The notes under the pieces: generated by a model
Seen by the model: only the letters and a program-made list of their open reading frames with translations
Told to the model about the DNA's origin: nothing
Databases searched by the model: none
Program-made: the position numbers and the translations under genes
Part shown: positions 48,689-56,403 of the stretch, one piece after another
Layout: each line of letters opens with the position of its first letter
Position numbering within the stretch: the first letter of the stretch is position 1
From: Streptococcus suis
Lineage (GTDB): Bacteria; Bacillota; Bacilli; Lactobacillales; Streptococcaceae
NCBI GenBank assembly: GCA_002831545.1
Contig: CP025095.1
Span: 1,674,001-1,738,000 of the forward strand
Reading direction: 5' to 3'
DNA: 64,000 bases

Positions 48689-48749
48689 GTATCTTTGTCA
48701 AAAAAATAATAATTTTTGTCAAAAAGTTTATGAATGTTGTCAAATTGAC
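48679..48749. promoter_or_regulatory. Operator array: palindrome and half-sites at 21-bp spacing
   Basis: A perfect 10-bp-arm palindrome occupies 48679-48704. The half-site TTGTCAAA then recurs at 48695, 48716 and 48737, each exactly 21 bp apart (two helical turns). The last copy forms a second small palindrome GTCAA-A-TTGAC. The pattern is that of cooperative binding of several dimers on one DNA face. Confidence 0.75.
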
Positions 48750-48762
48750 TAGAATGCCATAC

Positions 48763-48795
48763 AAAAAACTCTTCTACCCAAAGGATAAAAGAGTT
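48763..48795 (-). terminator. cdd terminator
   Basis: AACTCTT/AAGAGTT stem with partly paired interior and a T run on the minus strand, immediately after cdd. Confidence 0.65.
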
Positions 48796-48801
48796 CATTT
48801 G

Positions 48802-49254
48802 TTATTCCAAGTGATCCACACCAGCTTGCATTCTTTCTTCACCCCACCAGTAAGGCATGAGTTCGCCTAATGTGATGGTTTCTCGTTTGTCAAAATCAAC
48901 CATGATTTCTGTCTGTGCATTCTCAGCCGACAGTTGCATCAAAAATTCACGGCAAGCTCCGCAAGGCATTCCTGAACCTTCTCCAAAGGGAGCTTGATCT
49001 CGAAAAGCAATAATGCGTTTTATCGCTGTTTGACCACTATCCTGAAACATATTAAAGGCAGCTGCTCTCTCTGCACAAAGATGAAACACACCTGCTGTTG
49101 CCTCAAAGCAATAACCGGTGTAAATTTGTCCATCTTCTGCCTCAATTGCAGCAACAACATGGTTTGAATAAATAAAAGGCGAAACATAATGCGGAGCATA
49201 GTGGACTTTTGCCTGATTATACAACTCTTGCCAAATATCACTTACATGTTCCAT
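48802..49254 (-). CDS. cdd: Cytidine deaminase family protein
   Basis: A 150-residue zinc deaminase of the cytidine/blasticidin-S deaminase fold. The zinc ligands and catalytic Glu are in HLCAERAAAF near residue 60 and PCGACREFL near 97. It is slightly longer than classical Cdd and has a more aromatic C-terminus (YWWGEERM), so the true substrate might be another cytosine derivative. It is followed by a terminator, and the XRE cluster promoter lies 20-90 bp further. Confidence 0.85.
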   Translation of the reverse strand: MEHVSDIWQELYNQAKVHYAPHYVSPFIYSNHVVAAIEAEDGQIYTGYCFEATAGVFHLCAERAAAFNMFQDSGQTAIKRIIAFRDQAPFGEGSGMPCGACREFLMQLSAENAQTEIMVDFDKRETITLGELMPYWWGEERMQAGVDHLE

Positions 49255-49328
49255 TATTATTCCTCATTCCAATTTTGAAAGATATTCCCTTGCTAGTCAC
49301 TCTAGCAAAGGGATATACACTGACTATA

Positions 49329-51947
49329 TTATAAGTTTTCAGCTACGCTGTTCAAGAGGTTTTGGATTGCAGAGGCATCGCTACCACCTGCCATGGCCAT
49401 GTCTGGCTTACCACCACCACGACCTGCTACGATTGGCGCAAGGACTTTGATGAGGTTACCTGCATGAACATCGTTTGACTTGCTTGCTACAAGAACATTG
49501 ACCTTGTCACCGATTGCGGCAACCAACACCAAGACGTCAGAGTAGTCTTTTTGCTTCCAGTTGTCAGCGAAGGTACGGAGAGCACCTGCATCTGAAACTT
49601 GGACCTGGCTAGCAATGTAGCGAATGCCATTAGCATCTTTGACCTCTTTGAAGACATCACCAGCAGCTGCTGCCGCTGCTTTTTCTTTCAGAGCTGCATT
49701 TTCTTTTTGCAGGTCACGAACTTGTTGTGCAAGACTTTCAACCTTGTTTGGCACTTCCTTGATCTGCGGTGACTTGATAGTTGCCGCTACTTCTTTGAGG
49801 GCATCTTCTTGGTCACGATAGGCAAGGAAGGCTTCACGGCCTGTTACCGCAATGATACGGCGAGTACCTGAACCGATACCTTCTTCTTTCAAAATCTTGA
49901 AGATACCGATTTCAGCGGTGTTGCTAACATGGGTACCACCACAGAGCTCCACAGAATAGTCACCGATAGTAACAACGCGGACTTCTTTACCGTATTTTTC
50001 ACCAAAGAGAGCCATTGCCCCCATTTCCTTGGCTGTGTCAATATCTGTCTCAACTGTCACAACTGGGATAGCATTCCAAATTTGCTCATTGACTTCTTCT
50101 TCAATACGACGAAGTTCTTCCGCAGTAACTGCCTCAAAATGCGTAAAGTCAAAGCGGAGGAAGTCTTGCTCGTTCAAGGAACCAGCCTGTGTTGCATGCT
50201 CGCCGATAATATTGTGAAGAGCTGCATGGAGCAAGTGAGTTGCTGTGTGGTTCTTCTCAACACCCTTACGGCGTTTTGTTTCGATTTCAAGTGTGTAGGT
50301 TTGACCAACTGAAATGCTTGCGGACAGTTCAACTGTGTGCAATGGTTGACCATTTGGTGCTTTCTGCACATCGATGACAGTCGCAACAATGTCTCCAGCA
50401 GCATTTTTCACAAAACCATGGTCTGCAACCTGACCACCCATTTCTGCATAGAATGGTGTTTGGTCAAAGACAAGGAGGGCTTGACCTTCTGAGACTGCTT
50501 CTGTACGCGCATTATCAGCCACAATGACAGATAAGCTTGCTTCAAGAGCTGTTTGGCCGTAAACAAAGGTCGACTCTTCTGTGATAGCAGCCAGGGTTTC
50601 ATTTTGCATACCCATTGAACCACCTTTGACAACTGAGGCACGGGCACGGTCCTGTTGCTCTTTCATAGCCGCTTCAAAACCAGCAATATCAAGGGTCATA
50701 CCACGGTGCTCAGCCAATTCTTCTGTCAATTCTACTTGGAAACCATAGGTATCATAGAGTTTGAAAATGTCACGACCATCAATCTCAGACTTACCTTCTG
50801 CTGCCAATTTATCCATCAATTGCTCAGCAAATTGTGAACCTGTATGGATAGTACGAGCAAATGACTCTTCTTCACTCTTAACAATCTTCTCAATGAAGGC
50901 ACGTTTTTCAAGTATTTCTGGATAGTAGCTTTCCATGATATTGCCAACTGTCTCCACCAATTTGTACAAGAATGGCTCTGTAATGCCCAAACGTTGGCCA
51001 TGCATAGAAGCACGACGAAGCAAACGACGAAGGACATAACCACGACCTTCATTTCCAGGAAGGGCACCGTCACCAATAGCAAAAGAAAGGGCACGGATGT
51101 GGTCTGCAATAACCTTGAAGCTCATGTTGTCGCCATCTTGGTCATAGGTCTTACCAGAAATCTTTTCTACTTCACGAATGATTGGCAAGAAGAGATCCGT
51201 TTCAAAGTTGGTCTTAGCCCCTTGGAAAATAGCTGCCAAACGCTCCAAACCTGCGCCCGTATCGATGTTTTTGTTTGGCAATTCCTTGTACTCAGAACGC
51301 GGAACAGCTGGGTCTGCGTTGAACTGGGACAATACGATATTCCAAATCTCGATGTAACGATCATTTTCAATATCTTCTTCCAAGAGACGGATACCAATGT
51401 TTTCAGGGTCAAAGTCAGTACCACGGTCAAAGAAAATTTCCGTATCTGGACCAGAAGGACCTGCACCAATTTCCCAGAAGTTATCCTCAAGCGGAATCAA
51501 GTGGCTTGGCTCAACACCAAGGGCAATCCAACGATTGTATGAATCCACATCATCAGGATAGTAAGTCATGTAGAGCTTGTCTTTTGGCAAAGCAAACCAT
51601 TCTGGACTGGTCAAAAGCTCAAAGCCCCACTCAATCGCTTCATCACGGAAATAATCACCGATAGAGAAGTTACCAAGCATTTCAAACATGGTGTGGTGGC
51701 GGGCTGTCTTACCAACGTTTTCAATATCGTTGGTACGGATGGATTTTTGGGCATTTGTAATCCGTGGGTTATCTGGAATGACAGAGCCATCGAAGTATTT
51801 TTTTAGAGTTGCCACACCAGAGTTGATCCATAAAAGAGTTGGATCGTTTACTGGGACAAGATTTGCTGAAGGCTCAACAGAGTGACCCTTTGATTTCCAG
51901 AAATCCAACCACATTTGACGAATTTGAGCAGAAGATAAATTTTTCAT
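49329..51947 (-). CDS. alaS: Alanyl-tRNA synthetase
   Basis: Charges tRNA-Ala with alanine. The 872-residue class II enzyme has [18 protein letters not shown] near residue 84, the GAGLERL motif near 235, the editing-domain motif [12 protein letters not shown] near 565 with its partner CGGTH near 665, and the C-terminal oligomerisation region ending [14 protein letters not shown]. The ATG at 51947 has no recognisable SD, and hairpin-repeat DNA begins about 6 nt upstream. The alanine T-box that would control it lies about 1.3 kb upstream, before the LURP-like gene. Confidence 0.97.
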   Translation of the reverse strand: MKNLSSAQIRQMWLDFWKSKGHSVEPSANLVPVNDPTLLWINSGVATLKKYFDGSVIPDNPRITNAQKSIRTNDIENVGKTARHHTMFEMLGNFSIGDYFRDEAIEWGFELLTSPEWFALPKDKLYMTYYPDDVDSYNRWIALGVEPSHLIPLEDNFWEIGAGPSGPDTEIFFDRGTDFDPENIGIRLLEEDIENDRYIEIWNIVLSQFNADPAVPRSEYKELPNKNIDTGAGLERLAAIFQGAKTNFETDLFLPIIREVEKISGKTYDQDGDNMSFKVIADHIRALSFAIGDGALPGNEGRGYVLRRLLRRASMHGQRLGITEPFLYKLVETVGNIMESYYPEILEKRAFIEKIVKSEEESFARTIHTGSQFAEQLMDKLAAEGKSEIDGRDIFKLYDTYGFQVELTEELAEHRGMTLDIAGFEAAMKEQQDRARASVVKGGSMGMQNETLAAITEESTFVYGQTALEASLSVIVADNARTEAVSEGQALLVFDQTPFYAEMGGQVADHGFVKNAAGDIVATVIDVQKAPNGQPLHTVELSASISVGQTYTLEIETKRRKGVEKNHTATHLLHAALHNIIGEHATQAGSLNEQDFLRFDFTHFEAVTAEELRRIEEEVNEQIWNAIPVVTVETDIDTAKEMGAMALFGEKYGKEVRVVTIGDYSVELCGGTHVSNTAEIGIFKILKEEGIGSGTRRIIAVTGREAFLAYRDQEDALKEVAATIKSPQIKEVPNKVESLAQQVRDLQKENAALKEKAAAAAAGDVFKEVKDANGIRYIASQVQVSDAGALRTFADNWKQKDYSDVLVLVAAIGDKVNVLVASKSNDVHAGNLIKVLAPIVAGRGGGKPDMAMAGGSDASAIQNLLNSVAENL

Positions 51948-51954
51948 AAACTAA

Positions 51955-52050
51955 GATACCAAGCCCGATTAGAAGGCGACTGAAAAATAGGAAACTGACA
52001 GGAAATCTTGATTTCCTAGGCAGTTTATCTTTTTTCCGAGCCTTCCGGGC
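51955..52050. repeat. Long imperfect hairpin repeat abutting alaS
   Basis: Same design as the hairpin after nrdE: GCCCG...CGGGC outside, AGGC/GCCT, GACTGAAAAATAGGAAACTG opposite CAGTTTATCTTTTTTCC, and GGAAATC/GATTTCC at the tip. It ends just before the alaS start codon. Confidence 0.7.
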
Positions 52051-52650
52051 GGGTTCAATTTAACGAAACAGTTAAATTAAACATTTCCTTTCATATTTGA
52101 TAATTTAGGGGAAAGTCCGTAGACCGAGTTCAACTAAGATACTAAGGGCGTTAAGCGGACACCGTCAAAATAGAAAAACTGACGAAGACGCTTGCGTCTA
52201 AGAAGTGGTTCTATTTTTGACAAAGTCCCTAGCCCGAGTTCATTTCAGATTAAACTCGATGCCCTTTCCTTTCGTTTAGATATTTTGAAAAATTATTAGA
52301 AAGAAGCGAGCCTTCCGGGCGGGTTCAATTTAACGAAACAGTTAAATTAAACATTTCCTTTCATATTTGATAATTTAGGTGAAAGTCCGTAGACCGAGTT
52401 CAACTAAGATACTAAGGGCGTTAAGCGGACACCGTCAAAATAGGAACCCTGATGAAGACGCTTGCGTCTAGGAAGTGTTTCTCTTTTTGACAAAGTCCGT
52501 AGCCCGAGGTCATTTCAGAATAAACTCGATGCCCTTTCCTTTCGTTTAGATATTTTGAAAAATTATTAGAAAGAAGCGAGCCTTCCGGGCCGGTTCAATT
52601 CAGAAAATTATCTAAATTGAACATTTCCTTTCATAAGTGATAGTTAGGCG
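52037..52650. repeat. 270-bp tandem repeat, two full copies and a partial third
   Basis: Copies begin at CGAGCCTTCCGGGC at 52037, 52307 and 52577, exactly 270 bp apart. Copies one and two differ at only a few positions. Each contains the long imperfect hairpin (GGGCGTTAAGCGGAC ... GTCC-TAGCCC, tip AGACGC/GCGTCT) and a second hairpin of the type GTTCAATTTAAC/GTTAAATTAAAC. The third copy diverges after about 20 bp, but keeps a GTTCAATT/AATTGAAC hairpin. No coding potential in 51948-52694. Confidence 0.85.
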
Positions 52651-52694
52651 GGTTCAATTTAACGGACCAGTTAAACTGAATGATTATTTCACGA

Positions 52695-53180
52695 TTAATT
52701 CGATGCATCTTCCATCATTTCGATGTAGTCAATTGCGACCACCAAGGAAATGACCAAATCTGCATAGGAGTCCTCCAATACAGTAACGGAGTAATGAGAC
52801 GTTAAATGAAAGAGTTCTTTGGAGATTTCAGCTACGAGCATACCATCTGGTCTTTTCAAGCGAAAATCCAAATCCCAGATATTTCCGTCTAGGATTAAAC
52901 CTAGATTTTCCACAGTATAACGGTCCTTGAAAAAGGTAAATTCCTTTTGCAAGTAGAAAGAATGACCATCTGCCATATCAATGGTAAACTGGGGCAGGAA
53001 GGTCAAAAACTTCTTAGTAATCTGACAAACTTCCCCACCTCTGGAATTGGTCACGATAAATCGTTTTGGAATTTCGAGGAAAGAGCCCTCCACTTGATAA
53101 GCAAGATCCCCAAAACTATCACGAATATCAAATTTTTCACCACCAAAGGTAAAGCGCTGTTTCACTTGAAATTGCTTCAT
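52695..53180 (-). CDS. LURP-one/Tubby-like (YxjI-type) protein
   Basis: A 161-residue protein of the LURP-one-related family, a Tubby-like beta-barrel with a central hydrophobic helix. It starts MKQFQVKQRFTFGGEKFDI (SD TGGAGG, 7 nt) and shows the family pattern of repeated beta strands, with the C-terminal helix DLVISLVVAIDYIEMM near 140. Family members may bind membranes or phosphoinositides, but bacterial function is unknown. It lies directly behind an alanine T-box, so its expression should follow tRNA-Ala charging, unusual for this family. Confidence 0.82.
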   Translation of the reverse strand: MKQFQVKQRFTFGGEKFDIRDSFGDLAYQVEGSFLEIPKRFIVTNSRGGEVCQITKKFLTFLPQFTIDMADGHSFYLQKEFTFFKDRYTVENLGLILDGNIWDLDFRLKRPDGMLVAEISKELFHLTSHYSVTVLEDSYADLVISLVVAIDYIEMMEDASN

Positions 53181-53194
53181 GATAACCTCCAAAA

Positions 53195-53517
53195 AAATAA
53201 CAAGAAATCAAACGAAGGGCGAAAAACCGCGGTACCACCTTCATTCAATGACTTGTCATTCTCATTTCATAACCTATGCTCACAAGTGAAGCACTCGTAT
53301 ATAAGAGATAGCATTTCGCTAATCAAAGCAGTTTTTAAGGTAATACGACTGTATTTTGAAAAAAACTAACGATGAGTAGCTGAAAAACTAGACTTAGATA
53401 GAAGTACTAAACTATGAATACAGGTTCTCATATTCAATTGTTCTATTAAGTAGCAAGATACTTGGCCTAGATGGCTCGCAACAACCGCCAATTTTCTGAA
53501 CTAAGTAATCAAGTATC
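53195..53517 (-). promoter_or_regulatory. T-box riboswitch, alanine type
   Basis: On the minus strand the T-box core AAGGTGGTACCGCGG lies at 53227-53241; its TGGT pairs with an ACCA tRNA end. Downstream GAAGG/CCTTC with T-rich sequence forms the terminator. Upstream, GATACTTG (53510-53517) pairs with CAAGTATC (53457-53464) as the base of Stem I. Its internal loop has GCC at 53464-53466 next to A, the expected specifier place, and GCC is an alanine codon. It regulates the LURP-like gene and probably alaS by premature termination when tRNA-Ala is charged. Exact limits of stems II and III are not resolved. Confidence 0.88.
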
Positions 53518-53519
53518 TA

Positions 53520-53541
53520 TTCTTAATAAGTAAAGCGTCAA
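53520..53541 (-). promoter_or_regulatory. Candidate promoter of the T-box transcript
   Basis: TTGACG (53536-53541) on the minus strand directly after the prsA stop codon; a weak -10 (TAGATA) follows after 16 nt. No terminator was seen between prsA and the T-box, so readthrough is also possible. Confidence 0.4.
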
Positions 53542-54543
53542 TTATTGACCTGAAGAACTAGAAGATTCTGTTGTAGAAGAAGAACTTTCAGTCGACGAAG
53601 AGCTACTTTCCGTTGATGAAGAACTGCTTTCTTCTGTTGTCACATATTGTGAAAGAAGATTTTGGAAAGCACTGTCTTTAACCTTAACGTTTGCTTTTTG
53701 GAGCGCTTCTTTCAGCACAGTAGCAACAAATGTTGAATCACTTTGCTTTTGCGCCAAAATAATCTCTTTCAACTTATCTTTATAGTCTTCCCAGTTGGCA
53801 GATTTTTCTGACTTCGCTTCCAATTTTACAACATAGTAGCTAGTTGTATAAGTTGTCATATCTACTACTGAAATAACGGATGCCCCTACTTGACCTGCAT
53901 CCAAAGCAAAGACCGCGTTTTGAACTTCTGTAGGAACAGTTGTTGAAGTTGAATCGAATTTTACTTCGCCTCCATTGTCTTTTGTAGCAGTATCCGTAGA
54001 ATTGTCCTTCGCCAATTGAGCAAAATCTGCACCTTCAGCTTGTGCTGCCGCTAAAACTTCATTTGCCTTAGCTTCGTCTGTCAATTTGATGATACGTGCA
54101 GTCACTTCTGGTGTATAGGCATCATAAGCTGCCTTGTAGTTCTCATCAGTCAATTCCTTTTCAGCAGCCTGTTTTACAGCATACTCAACCAATTTATTAG
54201 TACGGATTTGTTCTTTGTAAGTTTCTTGAGTCAAGCCAGCTGAAGAAAGAGCTGTTGCAAATGAATCACCATATTGCTCTGCCATTTTGTCATAAGCCTC
54301 ATCGACTTCTTTTGCAGTCACTTTGTCACCATACTGGTCTTCAAATACATTACTAATAATCATTGACAATAGAACTTGTTGAGCTTGAGAGTTTGTTTTT
54401 ACCTTCTCATAAAACTCAGACACAGTAATCGTATTCCCTTTCATCGTAATGATATCTTTATCAGCTGCATTGGAACAAGCAGCGAGTGTTACTGCAGCAA
54501 AGAGTGTTACTGCACCCGCGAGAATTTTTTTAGTTTGCTTCAT
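53542..54543 (-). CDS. prsA: Foldase lipoprotein PrsA
   Basis: A membrane-anchored peptidyl-prolyl isomerase (parvulin type) that helps exported proteins fold. The 333-residue protein has a lipoprotein signal peptide (KKILAGAVTLFAAVTLAAC, lipid Cys at 23). The parvulin core (about 150-240) includes EVTARIIKLTDEAKANEVL and DNGGEVKFDSTST. The last 30 residues are a low-complexity tail of TESSSSS repeats, which varies in length between strains by slippage in principle. SD is GGAGAG. It lies between the O-methyltransferase and the T-box. Confidence 0.93.
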   Translation of the reverse strand: MKQTKKILAGAVTLFAAVTLAACSNAADKDIITMKGNTITVSEFYEKVKTNSQAQQVLLSMIISNVFEDQYGDKVTAKEVDEAYDKMAEQYGDSFATALSSAGLTQETYKEQIRTNKLVEYAVKQAAEKELTDENYKAAYDAYTPEVTARIIKLTDEAKANEVLAAAQAEGADFAQLAKDNSTDTATKDNGGEVKFDSTSTTVPTEVQNAVFALDAGQVGASVISVVDMTTYTTSYYVVKLEAKSEKSANWEDYKDKLKEIILAQKQSDSTFVATVLKEALQKANVKVKDSAFQNLLSQYVTTEESSSSSTESSSSSTESSSSTTESSSSSGQ

Positions 54544-54605
54544 TTAAAGTTTCTCTCCTTTTTTTCGTTAACCCTTTCATTATAACACAAAAGCTTAAAA
54601 ACTTC

Positions 54606-55325
54606 TTAAATTTCTGTAAGTTTTAAGTCAACATTTTCCCTGTTTTTCCTCAACATAAGGAGACCGTCACTCATGGAAACAAGACTAGCAGTCACATCTG
54701 GATTATCCAAAGTCGCATCGAATAAACGTTGCAATCCCTTATAAATAGTGCGCTGCCCTCTTCTGACATCCTTGATGTCTTTGGCAACATCTCCTCCTTG
54801 GAAGATGTCATCCAAAATGATTAGACCGCCTACTTTGACCTTTTTCAAGACTTCTGGTAAAAATACAATATATTTTGATTTAGCAGAATCCATGAAAACA
54901 AAATCGTATGCGTCATCTGGTAAAGTCGGAAGAATATCCATGGCTTCCCCTTCCAGCAATTCAATCTGCTGGCGCTGATCATATTTGACAAAGTTTTCCT
55001 TTGCAAAGCCAATCATTTCTTCATTTCGATCAATCGTTGTAATCTTCGAATGCGGGCTATTGTCAGCCATCAGTAACGCAGAGAAGCCAATAGCAGTTCC
55101 AATTTCTAAAATCCGTTTAGGTTGGAGTGTCTGCATCAGCAAGCGGAAATAAGCTACCGTTTCATGAGGGATAACTGGAATGTTTTCTTGATGAGCAAAC
55201 TCTTCCAGTTCTTTCAAAAAACCTGTATTTTGCGCCTGACGTGTTCGCATAAAATCTACAATTTCTTCCTTGACAACCGGACGGCGCATATTGTGATTTG
55301 CGTTTTTACTATATGATTCGACCAT
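54606..55325 (-). CDS. SAM-dependent O-methyltransferase
   Basis: A 239-residue class I methyltransferase of the caffeoyl-CoA/catechol O-methyltransferase type. The SAM site is ILEIGTAIGFSALLMAD near residue 72, followed by TTIDRNEEMI, DFVFMDSAKSKY and LIILDDIFQGG. I chose the ATG at 55325 (MVESYSKNANHNMRRP), which matches related streptococcal proteins; a GTG at 55370 in frame would add 15 residues. An extended -10 box ends 7 nt before this ATG and no SD is visible, so it could be translated from a leaderless message. The substrate is unknown. Confidence 0.87.
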   Translation of the reverse strand: MVESYSKNANHNMRRPVVKEEIVDFMRTRQAQNTGFLKELEEFAHQENIPVIPHETVAYFRLLMQTLQPKRILEIGTAIGFSALLMADNSPHSKITTIDRNEEMIGFAKENFVKYDQRQQIELLEGEAMDILPTLPDDAYDFVFMDSAKSKYIVFLPEVLKKVKVGGLIILDDIFQGGDVAKDIKDVRRGQRTIYKGLQRLFDATLDNPDVTASLVSMSDGLLMLRKNRENVDLKLTEI

Positions 55326-55332
55326 AGAATCC

Positions 55333-55341
55333 ATTATATCA
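55333..55341 (-). promoter_or_regulatory. Extended -10 promoter of the O-methyltransferase
   Basis: TGATATAAT on the minus strand; expected start point within 1 nt of the ATG at 55325. Confidence 0.55.
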
Positions 55342-55369
55342 TAAGCCGACAAGATTTTCTTCCTCAACA

Positions 55370-55396
55370 CGCTAAAAGGTAGGTTTCCCCACCTTT
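55370..55396 (-). terminator. Terminator between the 182-residue protein and the methyltransferase gene
   Basis: Nine-pair stem AAAGGTGGG/CCTACCTTT (one G-T pair) with a GAAA tetraloop and TTTTAG on the minus strand. Confidence 0.65.
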
Positions 55397-55399
55397 TCT

Positions 55400-55948
55400 T
55401 TACATATTTTTGGCGTAATCAATTCGATACCCTAAATTTCCAGCTAGTTCTTGAAGTCGAACAAAAGTCGCTTGCTTACTGAAAAAGAGATAGTAACTAT
55501 CCGTGTCCATATCTACTGCCCCTAGACAAAAGTTTTCATCAAGATATTTGCTATCAACGACTCTTGCCCATTCTGAAATAGAGGCAGCTGGATTTAATCC
55601 ATCTGAATCCAATTTGAGAGAAATCCCTGCATTGCGGACTTGATGAAGACGGTCAAAAAAGTAGATAAAATCTTCAAGATTATCCTTATAATCACGCACA
55701 CAAATATAATTAAAATGCTCTAGTAATTTTATCAAGATTAACCAAAGATTTTCCTTTTCAGACTCCCCGACACGGTCCAAGAAATCATCGAATGAATCTG
55801 GTTCTAAGATGCGTTCAATAGAGTCTAGAATCTGATTCGGATCACTAGCAAAAACCACATCCCTAAGTTGAAGAAATAGCTCCCTGTCACTATTTGACAT
55901 GAGGTCTGCCAGTTCAAAAATATCCTGTAGTTGTTCTTCCGTTAACAT
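55400..55948 (-). CDS. 182-residue acidic hypothetical protein (possibly DUF6630-like)
   Basis: A soluble, acidic, mostly helical protein beginning MLTEEQLQDIFELADLMSNS. The C-terminal part (LEDFIYFFDRLHQVRNAGI, then SEWARVVDSKYLDENFCLGAVDMDTDSYYLFF, read in parts) alternates helix and strands and resembles DUF6630-type proteins, a weak family impression. It lies 10 nt after the preceding membrane protein gene and probably belongs to the pepF transcript. Function unknown. Confidence 0.65.
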   Translation of the reverse strand: MLTEEQLQDIFELADLMSNSDRELFLQLRDVVFASDPNQILDSIERILEPDSFDDFLDRVGESEKENLWLILIKLLEHFNYICVRDYKDNLEDFIYFFDRLHQVRNAGISLKLDSDGLNPAASISEWARVVDSKYLDENFCLGAVDMDTDSYYLFFSKQATFVRLQELAGNLGYRIDYAKNM

Positions 55949-55958
55949 AATACCTCCA

Positions 55959-56402
55959 TTATGAATTTGAAAAATCCCATCTTACATGTGGTGCTACTTG
56001 CTCTACAAAATGGTAAATATCATTAAAATCTGCACCATCAAGCTTATTCAAATTGACAACTGCAAGTAGTGTTCCCTTATTTCCTACGATTCGCAAACGT
56101 TTCGACTGATAGCCACGATAGACAGGAGAAACCATGTATCGAATCTCCGCAATCTCTTCTAACGAATGGCGCTGGCGTTCACTCCAAAAGTGTTCTTGAA
56201 ATTCTAGGTACTGTTTTGTCAAGATAAAAACAGCCTTTTGTTTTCTCAATATATATAAATAAACCAGCAAAGGTTGTAAAAATATCAAATAGACGACACT
56301 TCCCATAGATGGCTCAGGTCTGGTCAAACCACCAAGACCGAGCAAGATTAAAACAAGGCTAATCACACCGGGAATGACAATCGAACGTTTATAGGAAATC
56401 AT
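55959..56402 (-). CDS. Membrane protein with PH-like domain
   Basis: A 147-residue protein with two N-terminal membrane helices (about residues 8-28 and 35-55) and a C-terminal soluble part (YLEFQEHFWSERQRHSLEEI..., then YQSKRLRIVGNKGTLLAVVNL) with the strand pattern of YcxB/PH-like domains. I set the start at 56402, one base after the pepF stop (TAA-T-ATG), indicating coupling. No specific function. Confidence 0.68.
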   Translation of the reverse strand: MISYKRSIVIPGVISLVLILLGLGGLTRPEPSMGSVVYLIFLQPLLVYLYILRKQKAVFILTKQYLEFQEHFWSERQRHSLEEIAEIRYMVSPVYRGYQSKRLRIVGNKGTLLAVVNLNKLDGADFNDIYHFVEQVAPHVRWDFSNS

Positions 56403-56403
56403 A

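Noticed and set aside
51948..52694. A gene between the LURP-like gene and alaS
   Set aside because: No frame of useful length with an SD; the whole stretch is explained by hairpin repeats.
53193..53369. Plus-strand frame of 140 codons over the LURP-like gene and T-box
   Set aside because: It runs antisense through a real gene and a structured RNA, and has no SD or family resemblance.
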